Below are positions 1 through 8,579 of a stretch of 64,000 nt of DNA, in pieces; the stretch's first letter is position 1; each line of letters opens with the position of its first letter. The translations under genes were made by a program, and so were the position numbers. The DNA comes from Anaerolineales bacterium (GTDB lineage Bacteria > Chloroflexota > Anaerolineae > Anaerolineales > Villigracilaceae): positions 20,695 through 84,694 of the forward strand of contig JAFGCG010000108.1 in the NCBI GenBank assembly GCA_016932715.1, read 5' to 3'. The notes under the pieces are model-generated. The model had not been told where the DNA came from, ran no database searches, and worked only from the letters and a program-made list of their open reading frames with translations.

Positions 1-1079
1 CAAAGTCTGGAATCAGGAATGTGGTCCTGCTCGAAAAGGAAGAGTTTTTCGGCACAGGCGCAACGGGCCGCTGCGCGGGCGGCGTCCGCTACCAATTCTC
101 CACCGAGATCAATGTCAAACTCTCGCTGGAAAGCCTGCCGATGATCGAGCGCTTCAGGGAGGAGATCGGGCAGGACGTGGGCTATCGTCAATGCGGATAT
201 TTGCTCGTGGCGACGGATGAAAAAGATGCCAACGCGTTCAGGCACAATGTCGAAATGCAGAACCGTCTTGGCGTGCAGACTCAACTCCTGAGCGGAGAGG
301 ACGTCCGCGCGCGGCTGCCGCTGATGAGATTCGAAGATGCCATCGCCGGGACGTGGAATCCGAAGGATGGCCTGGCGGACCCGAACAGCGTCGTGGCGGG
401 CTATGTCAGCGCGGCGCAGAAGCTGGGAGTCAAGGCACTCACCCAAGCGGAAGTGACGGGAGTCCGCCTCAGCAGAGACGAGGTCGAGGCAGTGGAGACA
501 ACCCAGGGGGTGATCCAGACCCGGGCCGTCCTGAATACGGCCGGACCCTGGGCGGGGTTGATCGGGGAGATGGCGGGAGTCGAGATCCCGATCCTGCCCA
601 TCCGCCGGCAAATGTTCACCACCAATGCGTTGAAGGAAATCCCTGAAGATTTTCCGTTCGTGATCGATTTTGCGCAGTCGCTTTATTTCCATCGCGAAGG
701 GGAAGGTTTGCTGATCGGCATGAGCAACCAGAAGGAGCAACCGGGCTTCGACCAGAGCGTGGACGAAGAGTTCGAAATGGAAAATTTCGAAGCCGCCATG
801 GAGCGGATGCCTCTGCTCGAACGCGCCAGCCGCGCCTCGCACTGGGCCGGGTTGTACGAAGTGACACCCGATGCTCACCCAATCTTCGGCGGCAGCCGCG
901 TAAAGGGGTTTACCATCTGCGCCGGTTTTTCGGGTCACGGCTTCATGCACGGACCGGTTGCCGGGAAGTTGATGACCGAATATGTTTTGGACGGGAAATT
1001 TTCGACGGTGGATGTTTCGATGCTCGATCTGAGGCGCTTCGAGGAAGGAAGATTGATAACCGAGTACAATGTGGTTTAA
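1..1079 (+). CDS. FAD-dependent oxidoreductase (DAO family), 5'-truncated by window edge
   Basis: The reading frame is open from base 3, so the true start and the N-terminal GxGxxG dinucleotide-binding motif lie outside the window. A GTG at 21 is only an internal codon. What remains (about 358 residues) fits the D-amino-acid-oxidase/sarcosine-oxidase-beta fold: an early FATGATGRCAGG-like segment (GTGATGRCAGGVR), a substrate-domain strand with RRQMF, and a C-terminal FAD-closing segment with TPDAHPIFG and GFSGHGFMHGP. Such enzymes oxidise secondary or primary amines (sarcosine, glycine, proline-like substrates) with FAD. The substrate cannot be named from sequence. The gene ends 140 bp before cinA, with a dispersed repeat between them, so co-transcription is uncertain. 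Confidence 0.85.
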   Translation, partial: KSGIRNVVLLEKEEFFGTGATGRCAGGVRYQFSTEINVKLSLESLPMIERFREEIGQDVGYRQCGYLLVATDEKDANAFRHNVEMQNRLGVQTQLLSGEDVRARLPLMRFEDAIAGTWNPKDGLADPNSVVAGYVSAAQKLGVKALTQAEVTGVRLSRDEVEAVETTQGVIQTRAVLNTAGPWAGLIGEMAGVEIPILPIRRQMFTTNALKEIPEDFPFVIDFAQSLYFHREGEGLLIGMSNQKEQPGFDQSVDEEFEMENFEAAMERMPLLERASRASHWAGLYEVTPDAHPIFGGSRVKGFTICAGFSGHGFMHGPVAGKLMTEYVLDGKFSTVDVSMLDLRRFEEGRLITEYNVV

Positions 1080-1080
1080 T

Positions 1081-1212
1081 TCGCGCTGAGCGGAGGACGA
1101 GCAAAGCGAGGTCCGAAGACGAAGCGCGCATAATTATGAAATATTAGATTTACCTAACATCTGCCCTTCGTCTGCGTTCGTCGCGAAGCGCTCCTTACTC
1201 CACTCAGGACGA
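1081..1212. repeat. Dispersed 'CGCTGAGCGGAG' repeat element, copy 1
   Basis: Starts with TCGCGCTGAGCGGAGGACGA and ends with CTCAGGACGA, with an AAGACGAAGCGCGC segment and CCCTTCGTCTGCG in between. The two ends are roughly complementary, so the element can fold. Related copies lie at 3698-3801, 31889-31934, 42207-42252 and 51044-51090. The last bases of this copy (GGACGAGAG) appear to supply the ribosome-binding region of cinA. Confidence 0.7.
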
Positions 1213-1219
1213 GAGTTTT

Positions 1220-2422
1220 ATGCCTTCTGCAGAAATTATCACAATTGGAACGGAAATATTACTGGGTGAAATCGTAGACACCAACACGCGCTACATCGCG
1301 CGGACGCTGCGCGGCATGGGCGTGAACATTTATCGCACTACCACCATCGGCGACAATACTGAAAGGATCGCGGAGGCGATCCGCAACTCGATGAACCGCG
1401 CCGAGATTGTGATTACCACCGGCGGGCTGGGTCCCACGGTGGATGATCCGACCCGCGAGGCGGTTGCAAAAGCGGCCGGCGTCGAACTTGAATTCCGCGA
1501 AGATCTGTGGCAGCAGGTCGTGGCCGTCATTTCGCGTTATGGACGCAAGCCCTCCCAGAATCAAAAACGGCAGGCCTACATCCCGAAAGGCGCACTCGCC
1601 ATTGCCAACCCGGTGGGCACAGCCCCATGTTTCATCGTCGAGTATTCCCCTCTCCTTTCAGGAGATCGCGAACGCCGCGCCAAGCAGCGGCAGTCCCGTA
1701 GCGAAGCGGAGGGAGGGGCAGGGGTGAGGTGCGTTGCCTCGCTGCCGGGCGTTCCGAACGAAATGGAACACATCCTGCACGAATCGATCATCCCCTATCT
1801 GCAGAAGCGTTTCGGTTTGAACGAGATCATCAAGATCCGCGTCCTGCATTGTGCGGGTCTGGGCGAGGGGATGATCGATGAGCAGATCGCCGAGTTCGAA
1901 ACGCTGAGCAACCCCACGGTCGGGCTGGCAGCGCACACCGGCGTGGTCGACATCCGCGTTGCAGCGAAGGCAAAGAGCGAAGCCGAAGCCGACCGGATGA
2001 TCGCGGAGATCGAGCAGAGAATCCGTGAGAAGCTCGGGGATGTCGTCTTTGGAGCGGATGAAGATCGGCTGGAGGACGTCGCGCTCAACGAGGTGGCAAA
2101 ACGCGGCTGGACCCTGGTCGGCGTGGAGTCGGGACTCGACGGGCTGCTGGCGCGCAAGGTCCCACACACCGTCTCTCTCCCCGATCTGACGCCTGATTCC
2201 CTGATGGCGGCATTGCGCGCCGCCCGAGCCGATTCCAACGCGGACGCCGCGCTGGGCGTTGCCATGTACCTCGAGGAACGCGCCGCCGCAATAGGGTTGA
2301 TCACGCCGAAGGGCGAAAAGACTCACCGCATTACCTACGGGGGACCTCCGCGCAGTCTGGCGCGCTGGTCCGTCAACCTTGCCCTGGACTGGCTGCGCCG
2401 CCGCGCCGGGGAGAGCGACTAG
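1220..2422 (+). CDS. cinA: CinA-like competence/damage-inducible protein with degenerate C-terminal domain
   Basis: Residues 1-165 form the MoCF-binding (MoeA/MogA-like) domain typical of CinA, with GTEILLGEIVDTN near the start, TTGGLGPTVDD around residue 75 and LPGVPNEM near 180. In full CinA proteins the N-terminal part is linked to ADP-ribose/NMN-recycling activity and the C-terminal PncC-like domain is a nicotinamide-nucleotide amidohydrolase. Here the C-terminal part (from about 290) is short and diverged: the usual ESCTGG active-site motif reads ESGLDG and the following conserved Tyr/Lys region is not recognisable, so amidase activity is doubtful. About 28 residues near 142-170 (GDRERRAKQRQ...) derive from a repeat element inserted in frame. 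Translation starts at ATG 1220; the stop abuts the ATG of the next gene. Confidence 0.88.
   Translation: MPSAEIITIGTEILLGEIVDTNTRYIARTLRGMGVNIYRTTTIGDNTERIAEAIRNSMNRAEIVITTGGLGPTVDDPTREAVAKAAGVELEFREDLWQQVVAVISRYGRKPSQNQKRQAYIPKGALAIANPVGTAPCFIVEYSPLLSGDRERRAKQRQSRSEAEGGAGVRCVASLPGVPNEMEHILHESIIPYLQKRFGLNEIIKIRVLHCAGLGEGMIDEQIAEFETLSNPTVGLAAHTGVVDIRVAAKAKSEAEADRMIAEIEQRIREKLGDVVFGADEDRLEDVALNEVAKRGWTLVGVESGLDGLLARKVPHTVSLPDLTPDSLMAALRAARADSNADAALGVAMYLEERAAAIGLITPKGEKTHRITYGGPPRSLARWSVNLALDWLRRRAGESD
1646..1730. repeat. CCCCTCTCC...GGGGTGAGG repeat lying in frame inside cinA
   Basis: The segment opens with CCCCTCTCCTTTCAGGAG and closes with GGAGGGGCAGGGGTGAGG, the ends of a palindromic element normally seen between genes. 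It interrupts the short loop that in CinA relatives runs directly from the GTAPGFIVE region to the LPGVPxEM motif, adds roughly 28 codons without a stop, and keeps frame. Confidence 0.7.
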
Positions 2423-3391
2423 ATGCCGCCTCGCAAGCGATCCTCACATGCCTGGATCTATGCAATTTGGGGGCTGAATGGCCTTGTGGTTCTGTGTCTA
2501 TTGGTTGTTGCCGTACTTTACAAAACGAGCCTGCAGGTTTCCGCTGCAGATCAGGTCATTGCGACGGCGGCTCCCGGCGAAACGCGCAAGCTTCCACCGA
2601 CAAGTTATTTCCTGCCAACGCTGACGCCAAACCCATTCTATACGCCGCCGGTCTTCGAAACCGTAACACCTTTTGTGCTGGTGGAAGGTCCGCGCCCCAC
2701 GATCATTGGTTTTTCGTTTGGCGGGCGTCCTATTGAAGCCTATCGATTCGGGGTTGGCGAGAAGGAATATCTCATTGTGGCAGGCATTCATGGCGGATAC
2801 GAAGGCAACACGATTGCGCTGGCGAACGAACTCATCACATATATCAACGAAAACCCGGGCGTCATCCCAACCGATGTGACGTTATATATCATCCGCAACA
2901 TGAACCCGGATGGCGAAGCGCGCGACGATGGGGTAGATGGGCGCGTCAACAACAACGGTGTGGATTTGAATCGCAACTTCCCCACGAAGAACTGGACCGC
3001 AGACTGGGACCGCGATGGCTGCTGGATCTATCGTCCCACCACGGGCGGCGCGTACGGCGGCTCGGAACCTGAAACACGCACCGTCATGAGCTTCATTCGG
3101 GGTCACAAATTCAAAGCGCTGATCAGCTATCACAGCGCAGCCTTGGGCATCTTCCCCGGCGGCGTCCCGTGGACAGGACCCTCGAAACGCTTAGCCAAAG
3201 CGCTGGCGAAAGTGACGGACTATCCGTACCCGCCCCTCGACACGGGCTGTGAATACACTGGCACGCTGGCAGACTGGGCCGTCGAGAACGGCGTCGGCGC
3301 GGCGGTAGATATGGAATTGCGCGATCACAAGCATACTGATTTCAAGGAAAACCTCAAAGCGTTGCAGGTTTTCCTGAATTTCCAGCCTTGA
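2423..3391 (+). CDS. Membrane-anchored M14-family zinc carboxypeptidase-like protein
   Basis: A single N-terminal membrane segment (about residues 14-34, GLVVLCLLVVAVLY) is followed by a Pro/Thr-rich linker and an extracytoplasmic M14 domain. Zinc-site hallmarks are visible: AGIHGGYEGN (His and Glu ligands), NNGVDLNRNFP (substrate-binding Arg/Asn region) and SYHSAALGIFPGG (third ligand His). The late DMELRDH supplies a candidate catalytic Glu. M14 enzymes remove C-terminal residues or cleave peptidoglycan stem peptides; which applies here is not determinable. The ATG follows the cinA stop directly, so the two are probably co-transcribed. The 3' end is partly duplicated immediately downstream. 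Confidence 0.85.
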   Translation: MPPRKRSSHAWIYAIWGLNGLVVLCLLVVAVLYKTSLQVSAADQVIATAAPGETRKLPPTSYFLPTLTPNPFYTPPVFETVTPFVLVEGPRPTIIGFSFGGRPIEAYRFGVGEKEYLIVAGIHGGYEGNTIALANELITYINENPGVIPTDVTLYIIRNMNPDGEARDDGVDGRVNNNGVDLNRNFPTKNWTADWDRDGCWIYRPTTGGAYGGSEPETRTVMSFIRGHKFKALISYHSAALGIFPGGVPWTGPSKRLAKALAKVTDYPYPPLDTGCEYTGTLADWAVENGVGAAVDMELRDHKHTDFKENLKALQVFLNFQP

Positions 3392-3693
3392 AAAATATTC
3401 ACGGGGATCACAGCCTCCAGGCATTGATCAGCTATCATAGCGCCGCGTTGGGCATCTTTCCTGGCGGGTTCCCATGGGATGAAGACGCTCGCCGCCTGGC
3501 GCAGTCCCTCGCCGAGGTTACCTCCTACCGTTTCCCGCCGATCGACACAGGATGTGCGTATTCAGGTACACTTGCAAACTATGCAGTCTCGACTGGAATC
3601 GCTGCCGTAGATCTGGAACTGACGAATCACATCGACACAGATTTCGACCAGAATTTGCAGGTATTGGATGTGTTATTGAATTTTGTACCATGA
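3388..3693 (+). pseudogene. Truncated tandem copy of the M14 peptidase C-terminus
   Basis: From about 3412 the frame encodes a close copy of the last 90 residues of the preceding peptidase: ALISYHSAALGIFPGG is repeated, followed by ...PPIDTGCAYSGTLANYA and VDLELTNH in place of PPLDTGCEYTGTLADWA and VDMELRDH. The N-terminal half with the first zinc ligands is absent. The only start is a TTG at 3388 that overlaps the upstream stop. It looks like the relic of a tandem duplication that lost its 5' two-thirds. The copies have diverged at many positions yet kept an open frame, so expression as a small protein is not excluded. Confidence 0.75.
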
Positions 3694-3697
3694 ACAC

Positions 3698-3801
3698 CTC
3701 GCGCTGAGCGGAATGATGAGTAGAGCGAGGAATGCAGACAAAGCGCGCTTACTCATACAACTCGCCCTTCGTCTACGGGCTACGCCCTCCGCTCAGGACG
3801 A
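3698..3801. repeat. Dispersed 'CGCTGAGCGGA' repeat element, copy 2
   Basis: Same ends and internal order as the copy at 1081-1212 (TCGCGCTGAGCGGAA at the left, CTCAGGACGA at the right, CCCTTCGTCTACG in the second half). It fills the gap between the peptidase relic and the amidohydrolase. Confidence 0.7.
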
Positions 3802-3822
3802 ATTCATTTCAAAGGAGCACGA

Positions 3823-5805
3823 ATGACTCAGGAAGTCAACACCCTCTTCACCAATGCCCTCGTCCTCACCATGGACAAGGATTTCACCCAATATTTTCCC
3901 GGGGCGGTCGCTGTCAGAGAGGACAAAATCGTGGCAGTGGGGGAGGAGAGCGAGCTCAAAAAGGAATGGTCCGCGCAGGAGACCATTGACTGCAAGGGCA
4001 AGGTTCTCATGCCGGGACTCATCAACGCGCACACCCACGTGCCGATGACGCTCCTGCGCGGGCTCGCGGATGACCTGCGCCTGGACGTCTGGCTGATGGG
4101 CTACATGATGCCGGTCGAGCGCGAATTTGTCTCGCCGGAGTTTGTCCGCCTGGGAACGCTGCTTGCCTGCGCGGAACAGATCCGCAGCGGGGTGACAACC
4201 TTCAACGACATGTATTATTACGAGGAGGACGTTGCCAAAGCCGCCTCAGATGCCGGCATGCGGGCAGTCTGCGGGCAGACCGTCATGAAGTTCCCGGCGC
4301 CCGACGCCGCCTCGTACGATGACTCGCTGCAGATGGCGCGTGACTTCATCGCGCGCTGGAAGGACCATCCGCTGATCATCCCCGCGATTGCGCCTCACGC
4401 CCCCTACACCTGCACAGCCGAAATCCTGCGCGCCACCGCGGATGTTGCCAAAGAGTTCGACGTGCCTCTCCACACTCACCTGGCGGAGACTGCCTTCGAA
4501 GTGGAAAACATACGCAACGACCATGGCATGCCCGTCATTCCCTATGTGAAGAAGCAGGGCATATTCGACGCAAAAGTGATCGCGGCACACTGCGTCCATA
4601 TCGATTCAGGGGAGATGCGAACGCTGCTGCATGCGGGTGCGGGCGTTGCCCATAACCCCTCGTCGAATCTCAAACTCGCTTCCGGCTTCGCGCCCGTGGT
4701 GAAAATGCTCGAAACGGGGCTCAACGTGGGCATCGGCACCGATGGACCTGCCTCGAACAATGACCTCGACATGTTCGAGGAAGTGCGTCTCGCAGCCTTT
4801 ATTGCCAAAGCCGTGACCAACGACCCGACCTCCCTCCCCGCCCCCTGGGCATTGGCAATGGCGACGCGGCTCGGCGCCCAGGCGCTGCACCTCGGACACC
4901 TGACAGGTTCCCTGGAGGCCGGCAAACGCGCCGACCTGATCCTGGTCGATGTTTCCCCTCTGCACAATTCGCCCTCCTTCAAGCGCGCCGCCGACAACGC
5001 CTACGCCCAGATCGTGTATGCCGGCAAATCAACCGACGTAAGCGATGTGATGGTCAACGGCAAATGGCTGATGCGCGCTCACCAGCTGCTCACGCTGAAG
5101 GAAGATGAACTGCTTGCCCAGGCTGCGGAAATCGCCAAACAGATCGATGCCTTCCTGATCGAACGCGAGCAGTCTGTCCTGTCGAAGCTGATCGCGCTGG
5201 GCGGCTCGCTGGAACAGGAGTCGTTCGAGGTGCAGGTCAAGGTCAAGATAACGGAGACAGACCCGGTCATCCGGGCGCTGCAACGTCCCGAGATCGACGT
5301 GATCCGCGAGCGGCATTACCGCGAACATGATGTCTACTTCTTCTTCGACGATCCATCACAGGGGCGTTTGCGCTACCGTGAAGATGATTTCGTCGATGAT
5401 GCCAGAAACACCGTGACGCACGTCCGCGCCAGACTGACATTACTGGGTCAAAAGCGCGAAGGCAAATTCCAGGATGAAGTCTTGTTATCGCGCAGCCGCT
5501 ATATTTCGCCGGCGTCACAGTCACTCCGTTTCTATCGCGAATACTTCAAACCGAAATCCGAAGTCGTCATCCAGAAGGACCGCCTGCGCTGGCTGATCCA
5601 ATATAAAAAAACCGAGTTCTTCGTCAATCTCGATCAGATGCAGGAGCCGCAGCTTGGTTACTATCTCGAGATCAAGAGCCGCACCTGGAGCCGCAAAGAT
5701 GCCGAACGTAAGGCACAGCTTGCGAGTGAACTGCTTTCCGTGCTGGACGCCTCCAGCGGCGAAAAAGTAACCGAAGATTATATTGATATTGTAGGCGAGG
5801 TTTAA
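3823..5805 (+). CDS. MTA/SAH-deaminase-like amidohydrolase fused to a CYTH-like domain
   Basis: Residues 1-445 are a metal-dependent amidohydrolase of the 5-methylthioadenosine/S-adenosylhomocysteine deaminase type. NAHTHVPMTLLRG carries the HxH metal ligands, HTHLAETAFEV and AHCVHID the next His ligands, and GTDGPASNNDLDMF the catalytic Asp. Residues 465-660 form a second domain resembling CYTH (triphosphate tunnel metalloenzyme) proteins: it opens with FEVQVKVKI, a variant of the ExExK signature with Gln in the middle, and ends with YYLEIKSRTWS. CYTH domains bind or hydrolyse triphosphates. This fusion is not a standard arrangement. Good ribosome-binding site AAAGGAGCACG. The next gene starts 2 bp after the stop. 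Confidence 0.82.
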   Translation: MTQEVNTLFTNALVLTMDKDFTQYFPGAVAVREDKIVAVGEESELKKEWSAQETIDCKGKVLMPGLINAHTHVPMTLLRGLADDLRLDVWLMGYMMPVEREFVSPEFVRLGTLLACAEQIRSGVTTFNDMYYYEEDVAKAASDAGMRAVCGQTVMKFPAPDAASYDDSLQMARDFIARWKDHPLIIPAIAPHAPYTCTAEILRATADVAKEFDVPLHTHLAETAFEVENIRNDHGMPVIPYVKKQGIFDAKVIAAHCVHIDSGEMRTLLHAGAGVAHNPSSNLKLASGFAPVVKMLETGLNVGIGTDGPASNNDLDMFEEVRLAAFIAKAVTNDPTSLPAPWALAMATRLGAQALHLGHLTGSLEAGKRADLILVDVSPLHNSPSFKRAADNAYAQIVYAGKSTDVSDVMVNGKWLMRAHQLLTLKEDELLAQAAEIAKQIDAFLIEREQSVLSKLIALGGSLEQESFEVQVKVKITETDPVIRALQRPEIDVIRERHYREHDVYFFFDDPSQGRLRYREDDFVDDARNTVTHVRARLTLLGQKREGKFQDEVLLSRSRYISPASQSLRFYREYFKPKSEVVIQKDRLRWLIQYKKTEFFVNLDQMQEPQLGYYLEIKSRTWSRKDAERKAQLASELLSVLDASSGEKVTEDYIDIVGEV

Positions 5806-5807
5806 TA

Positions 5808-6842
5808 GTGCGATTTCTTAGAATATTTTTTGCGGCGACCTGCGCCGTTCTGTTTGTCATTAGCAGTGTCCTGGTCCTGCTCTTATTCAACATCGAACGA
5901 AAAGCATTTTCTTCAGAAACCTATCAACAGGCATTCGAGAACCAGGGACTGTATCAGCGCATGCCGGCGATCCTGGGAACCACATTAACGACCTATATCG
6001 CAGAGAACGGAAGCGCCGTCCCTTTTTTGCAGGTGCTGACCGCTGAGGACTGGCAGAACAGCATTACATTGCTCATCCCGCCTGAGGAACTCAAGCAGAT
6101 GGGAAATCATGCCCTGGATGCCACCTTTGATTATCTGAACGGCAGAACGAACTCGGCGACCATTTCCCTGCTGCCGGTCAAAGCGCACCTGGCTGGCGAG
6201 GCAGGGCTTCAGATTGTGCTTCAGATCCTGCGCCGTCAGCCAGCCTGTACCACGGAGCAGCTCACACAGATGGCGCTTGGATTGTTTGGAGGACAAGTCG
6301 TGCTCTGCAATCCGCCGGAGGAAGCGCTCGGACTGATGATGCCGTTTGTCCAAACGCAGCTTCAATCCATGGTGGCTGTCTTCCCAAATGAAGTAACGCT
6401 CATTCCAGGTACGGCGAGCGACACGCCCGATGACCCGCGCTTGAAATTGAACGCGGTGCGCTCCGCCATCAAGTTAACACCGCTCATTCCTGCAATCCTC
6501 CTATTTGGCATTGCCGTGTTCGCGGTCCGCAGCCTGGTAGACTGGCTCACGTGGTGGGGTTGGTCCTTTATGTTCGCAGGCGGGGCAAGTGTGCTGGTCG
6601 GCTTGTTTGGGTCGCCCCTGGTTGGCGGGATTTTAGGGTTCGTGATCCAGAACCAGGGCGCCAGACTGATCCCTCCGATCCTGGCTTCCAGCATCGCCGA
6701 AACCGCGGGGGCTGTGGCAGGTGAGATGTTGACCCCGGTTGTGATTCAGGGATTCATTCCTGGGCTCATTGGGTTAGGAATGGTCATCGCGGCAACACTG
6801 CAGGCGCGCAGCGAGAAATCGAGGGCTGGTAGCTTGATGTAG
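5808..6842 (+). CDS. Conserved-type multi-pass membrane protein of unknown function
   Basis: Starts at GTG 5808, 2 bp after the amidohydrolase stop, with AGGCGAGG as ribosome-binding site. It is therefore probably translated in the same operon. One membrane segment lies at residues 7-28 (CAVLFVISSVLVLLLF). A soluble, presumably extracytoplasmic region follows to about 215, and the C-terminal third has three or four more segments (ILLFGIAVFAV, MFAGGASVLVGLFG, GLIGLGMVIAA). I do not recognise a family. The large loop contains two cysteines about 20 residues apart (QPACTTE and VVLCNPP) that could form a disulfide. No function is proposed. Confidence 0.65.
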   Translation: MRFLRIFFAATCAVLFVISSVLVLLLFNIERKAFSSETYQQAFENQGLYQRMPAILGTTLTTYIAENGSAVPFLQVLTAEDWQNSITLLIPPEELKQMGNHALDATFDYLNGRTNSATISLLPVKAHLAGEAGLQIVLQILRRQPACTTEQLTQMALGLFGGQVVLCNPPEEALGLMMPFVQTQLQSMVAVFPNEVTLIPGTASDTPDDPRLKLNAVRSAIKLTPLIPAILLFGIAVFAVRSLVDWLTWWGWSFMFAGGASVLVGLFGSPLVGGILGFVIQNQGARLIPPILASSIAETAGAVAGEMLTPVVIQGFIPGLIGLGMVIAATLQARSEKSRAGSLM

Positions 6843-6851
6843 CTCCCTGCC

Positions 6852-7532
6852 CTACTCCATCAGGCGCAGGAAGAAGATCTTTTCGCCCTTGCCAACTAAC
6901 AGGAGGACTTTGGCGCCATCCAGAAACTCGAAATTCAGATCCGGATAGGATCCCTGCTCTGGCATGACAAAGGGTTTGGACTCGGGAATAAAATTAACGG
7001 CGCCTTCCGGAACCTCGGTGTCATATTGTGACAGGCTGCCGTTAAACGTCAAAGTGATCAGCAGACGCTGCTCGTCGAGGTCTCCGGTGGCAAACTTCCC
7101 TTCCAGCTTGACCGTATGCTTCATAACTGCATGGTGCTTGGGAGATCCGGTCGTCTGGAAATGACAATCTACATTTCCTTCCCCTTTGATCGTGGGCGGG
7201 TCGGTCTCCCAATTTATGGTAAAGGGAATGCGGCTGACACAATCCTCTCCTCCGCCCAAAATATCGTGGTTGTGCATCTCGATCTCGCCACGGGTATAAG
7301 ATTCAGGCGGGGGTGGAGTTATGTCATCGGATGCTCTCAGGACAGTGACTCCAGGGGTAGACGTAGGAGTAATCGTAATTGGAATGGGAGTAAAAGTAGG
7401 TGTGTGAGTAGGTGTGTGAGTGGGTGTATCAGTGACACCTGTAGTTCCCGGAGTGATCTGGCCGCATGCGAGCAGAAGCAGCAGGGTTACACAAATGCCA
7501 GTCAGTGTCCCAGCTTGAATTTTTCTATTCAT
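6852..7532 (-). CDS. Lipoprotein with Thr/Pro-rich stalk, unknown function
   Basis: A signal peptide with lipobox LLLAC (Cys near residue 23) is followed by a repeated THTPTHTPTFTP stalk and a C-terminal domain of about 150 residues rich in beta-strand pattern, containing EMHNHDILGGGEDC and a second Cys (GNVDCHFQ). It is presumably tethered to the outer face of the cytoplasmic membrane. ATG 7532 is preceded by AAAGGACA. The promoter region contains an 80-bp sequence shared with the next minus-strand lipoprotein gene. I do not recognise a family. Its 3' end faces the membrane-protein gene with a 9-bp gap. Confidence 0.7.
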   Translation of the reverse strand: MNRKIQAGTLTGICVTLLLLLACGQITPGTTGVTDTPTHTPTHTPTFTPIPITITPTSTPGVTVLRASDDITPPPPESYTRGEIEMHNHDILGGGEDCVSRIPFTINWETDPPTIKGEGNVDCHFQTTGSPKHHAVMKHTVKLEGKFATGDLDEQRLLITLTFNGSLSQYDTEVPEGAVNFIPESKPFVMPEQGSYPDLNFEFLDGAKVLLLVGKGEKIFFLRLME

Positions 7533-7580
7533 TGTCCTTTGCCTTTCTTTTTTACTATGATGAAAGCAGGTTTCATCGTT

Positions 7581-7659
7581 CTATAAAAAGCATATATCAA
7601 ATCCCCAATTGTTTAATATGTCATTTGTACTAAAAGGCACAAGTTGTAGATACATTAAC
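7581..7659 (-). repeat. Direct repeat upstream of lipoprotein gene, copy 1
   Basis: About 80 bp (CTATAAAAAGCATATATC... to ...TACATTAAC) that recurs at 8580-8660, 1 kb away, with most bases identical. It lies 49 bp before the 7532 start. Read on the minus strand it contains AT-rich, promoter-like sequence (TTGATATATGC). It probably drives or regulates the adjacent lipoprotein gene. Confidence 0.75.
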
Positions 7660-7812
7660 TTTGAGGCAGAATCGTGGCAATGACGTGACAGATACAAGTG
7701 ATCGTATAACGATTGACTACTCACAGGCACCGATGATCTTCGACGGCTCGATAAAAGCTTCAGCCGCCGGATCAAATTCGAGGATCGGACAAGTCATTTG
7801 CTCAGATCCCCG

Positions 7813-8484
7813 CTACTCACAATCGTATGACCCGAGGTAGACGTCGGTTTGCCCTTCACGTACCGCGCAAAGCTGTTGTTCATAGGGAAAATCATCTGTA
7901 ATGATCGTAAATCCCGTCTCAGCCGAGTTGATACCCAACATAATCTCGCCATGATTTTCGGTGACCCCATTCATCATCCAGCCTTTGCCCCAATAAACCG
8001 TCCCGGAGATGGTGTCATAGACTTCTCCATCCCCGTTGTAAAACGTGCCGGTTACATTTTCTTTGACTTGCTTTAGTTCCAGGTAACTGCCAGCGGGGAA
8101 ACCCGGTTTGTCAGGGACGGTCCATTTGCCGCTGAAGCCGCATCCTGCAGGGAGCTCGTTTTCTCCACCGGAACGAACTCCACAAAAGGACAGATCCGGA
8201 GATCCGTTTTTGAAGGTATCACCTTCGAAAATAAGCGTAAAATCCCCGAACCATTCCGTGTTGAAAACTGCCATATTGTTCGTGAGAGTGCCCTCGAACA
8301 CCTCATTCCATTGCCCCCCGTAACCTTCGATTGTGCCTGTGATCTTACTGCCTTCCTGCATGAAATTTACTTTTCCGATGTTAGCGATCCATGTGCCAGC
8401 CACAGTGTTACCGGGTGGTGTGCATCCCAGGAGTAAGCTGCATAGGACGAACAAAACAAGTATCTTCGATGATATATTTTTCAT
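7813..8484 (-). CDS. Lipoprotein, unknown function
   Basis: Signal peptide of about 20 residues with lipobox LLLGC, then a mature region without the long Thr/Pro stalk of its neighbours. The sequence has an alternating pattern of Gly and hydrophobic residues (VAGTWIANIGKVNFMQEG, ITGTIEGYGGQWNEVFEGTL), reminiscent of small beta-barrel or lipocalin-like domains. Three cysteines occur in the second half (DLSFCGVR, AGCGFSG, QLCAVRE). RBS GAGGAAAT precedes ATG 8484. No family recognised. It shares an upstream 80-bp repeat with the 7532 gene, suggesting common control even though the proteins are not obviously alike. Confidence 0.68.
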   Translation of the reverse strand: MKNISSKILVLFVLCSLLLGCTPPGNTVAGTWIANIGKVNFMQEGSKITGTIEGYGGQWNEVFEGTLTNNMAVFNTEWFGDFTLIFEGDTFKNGSPDLSFCGVRSGGENELPAGCGFSGKWTVPDKPGFPAGSYLELKQVKENVTGTFYNGDGEVYDTISGTVYWGKGWMMNGVTENHGEIMLGINSAETGFTIITDDFPYEQQLCAVREGQTDVYLGSYDCE

Positions 8485-8579
8485 TTTTATTTCCTCATTG
8501 ATTTAATAGGATCTGCCGAGATTTGCGTTGGAGTGAAATACAATTATCTTACAAATGTTCATCAAACGTTTTCATCACA

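Noticed and set aside
1640..1740. Frameshift or assembly error in cinA
   Set aside because: The reading frame continues in register on both sides of the extra segment, and its DNA has the ends of a known type of repeat.
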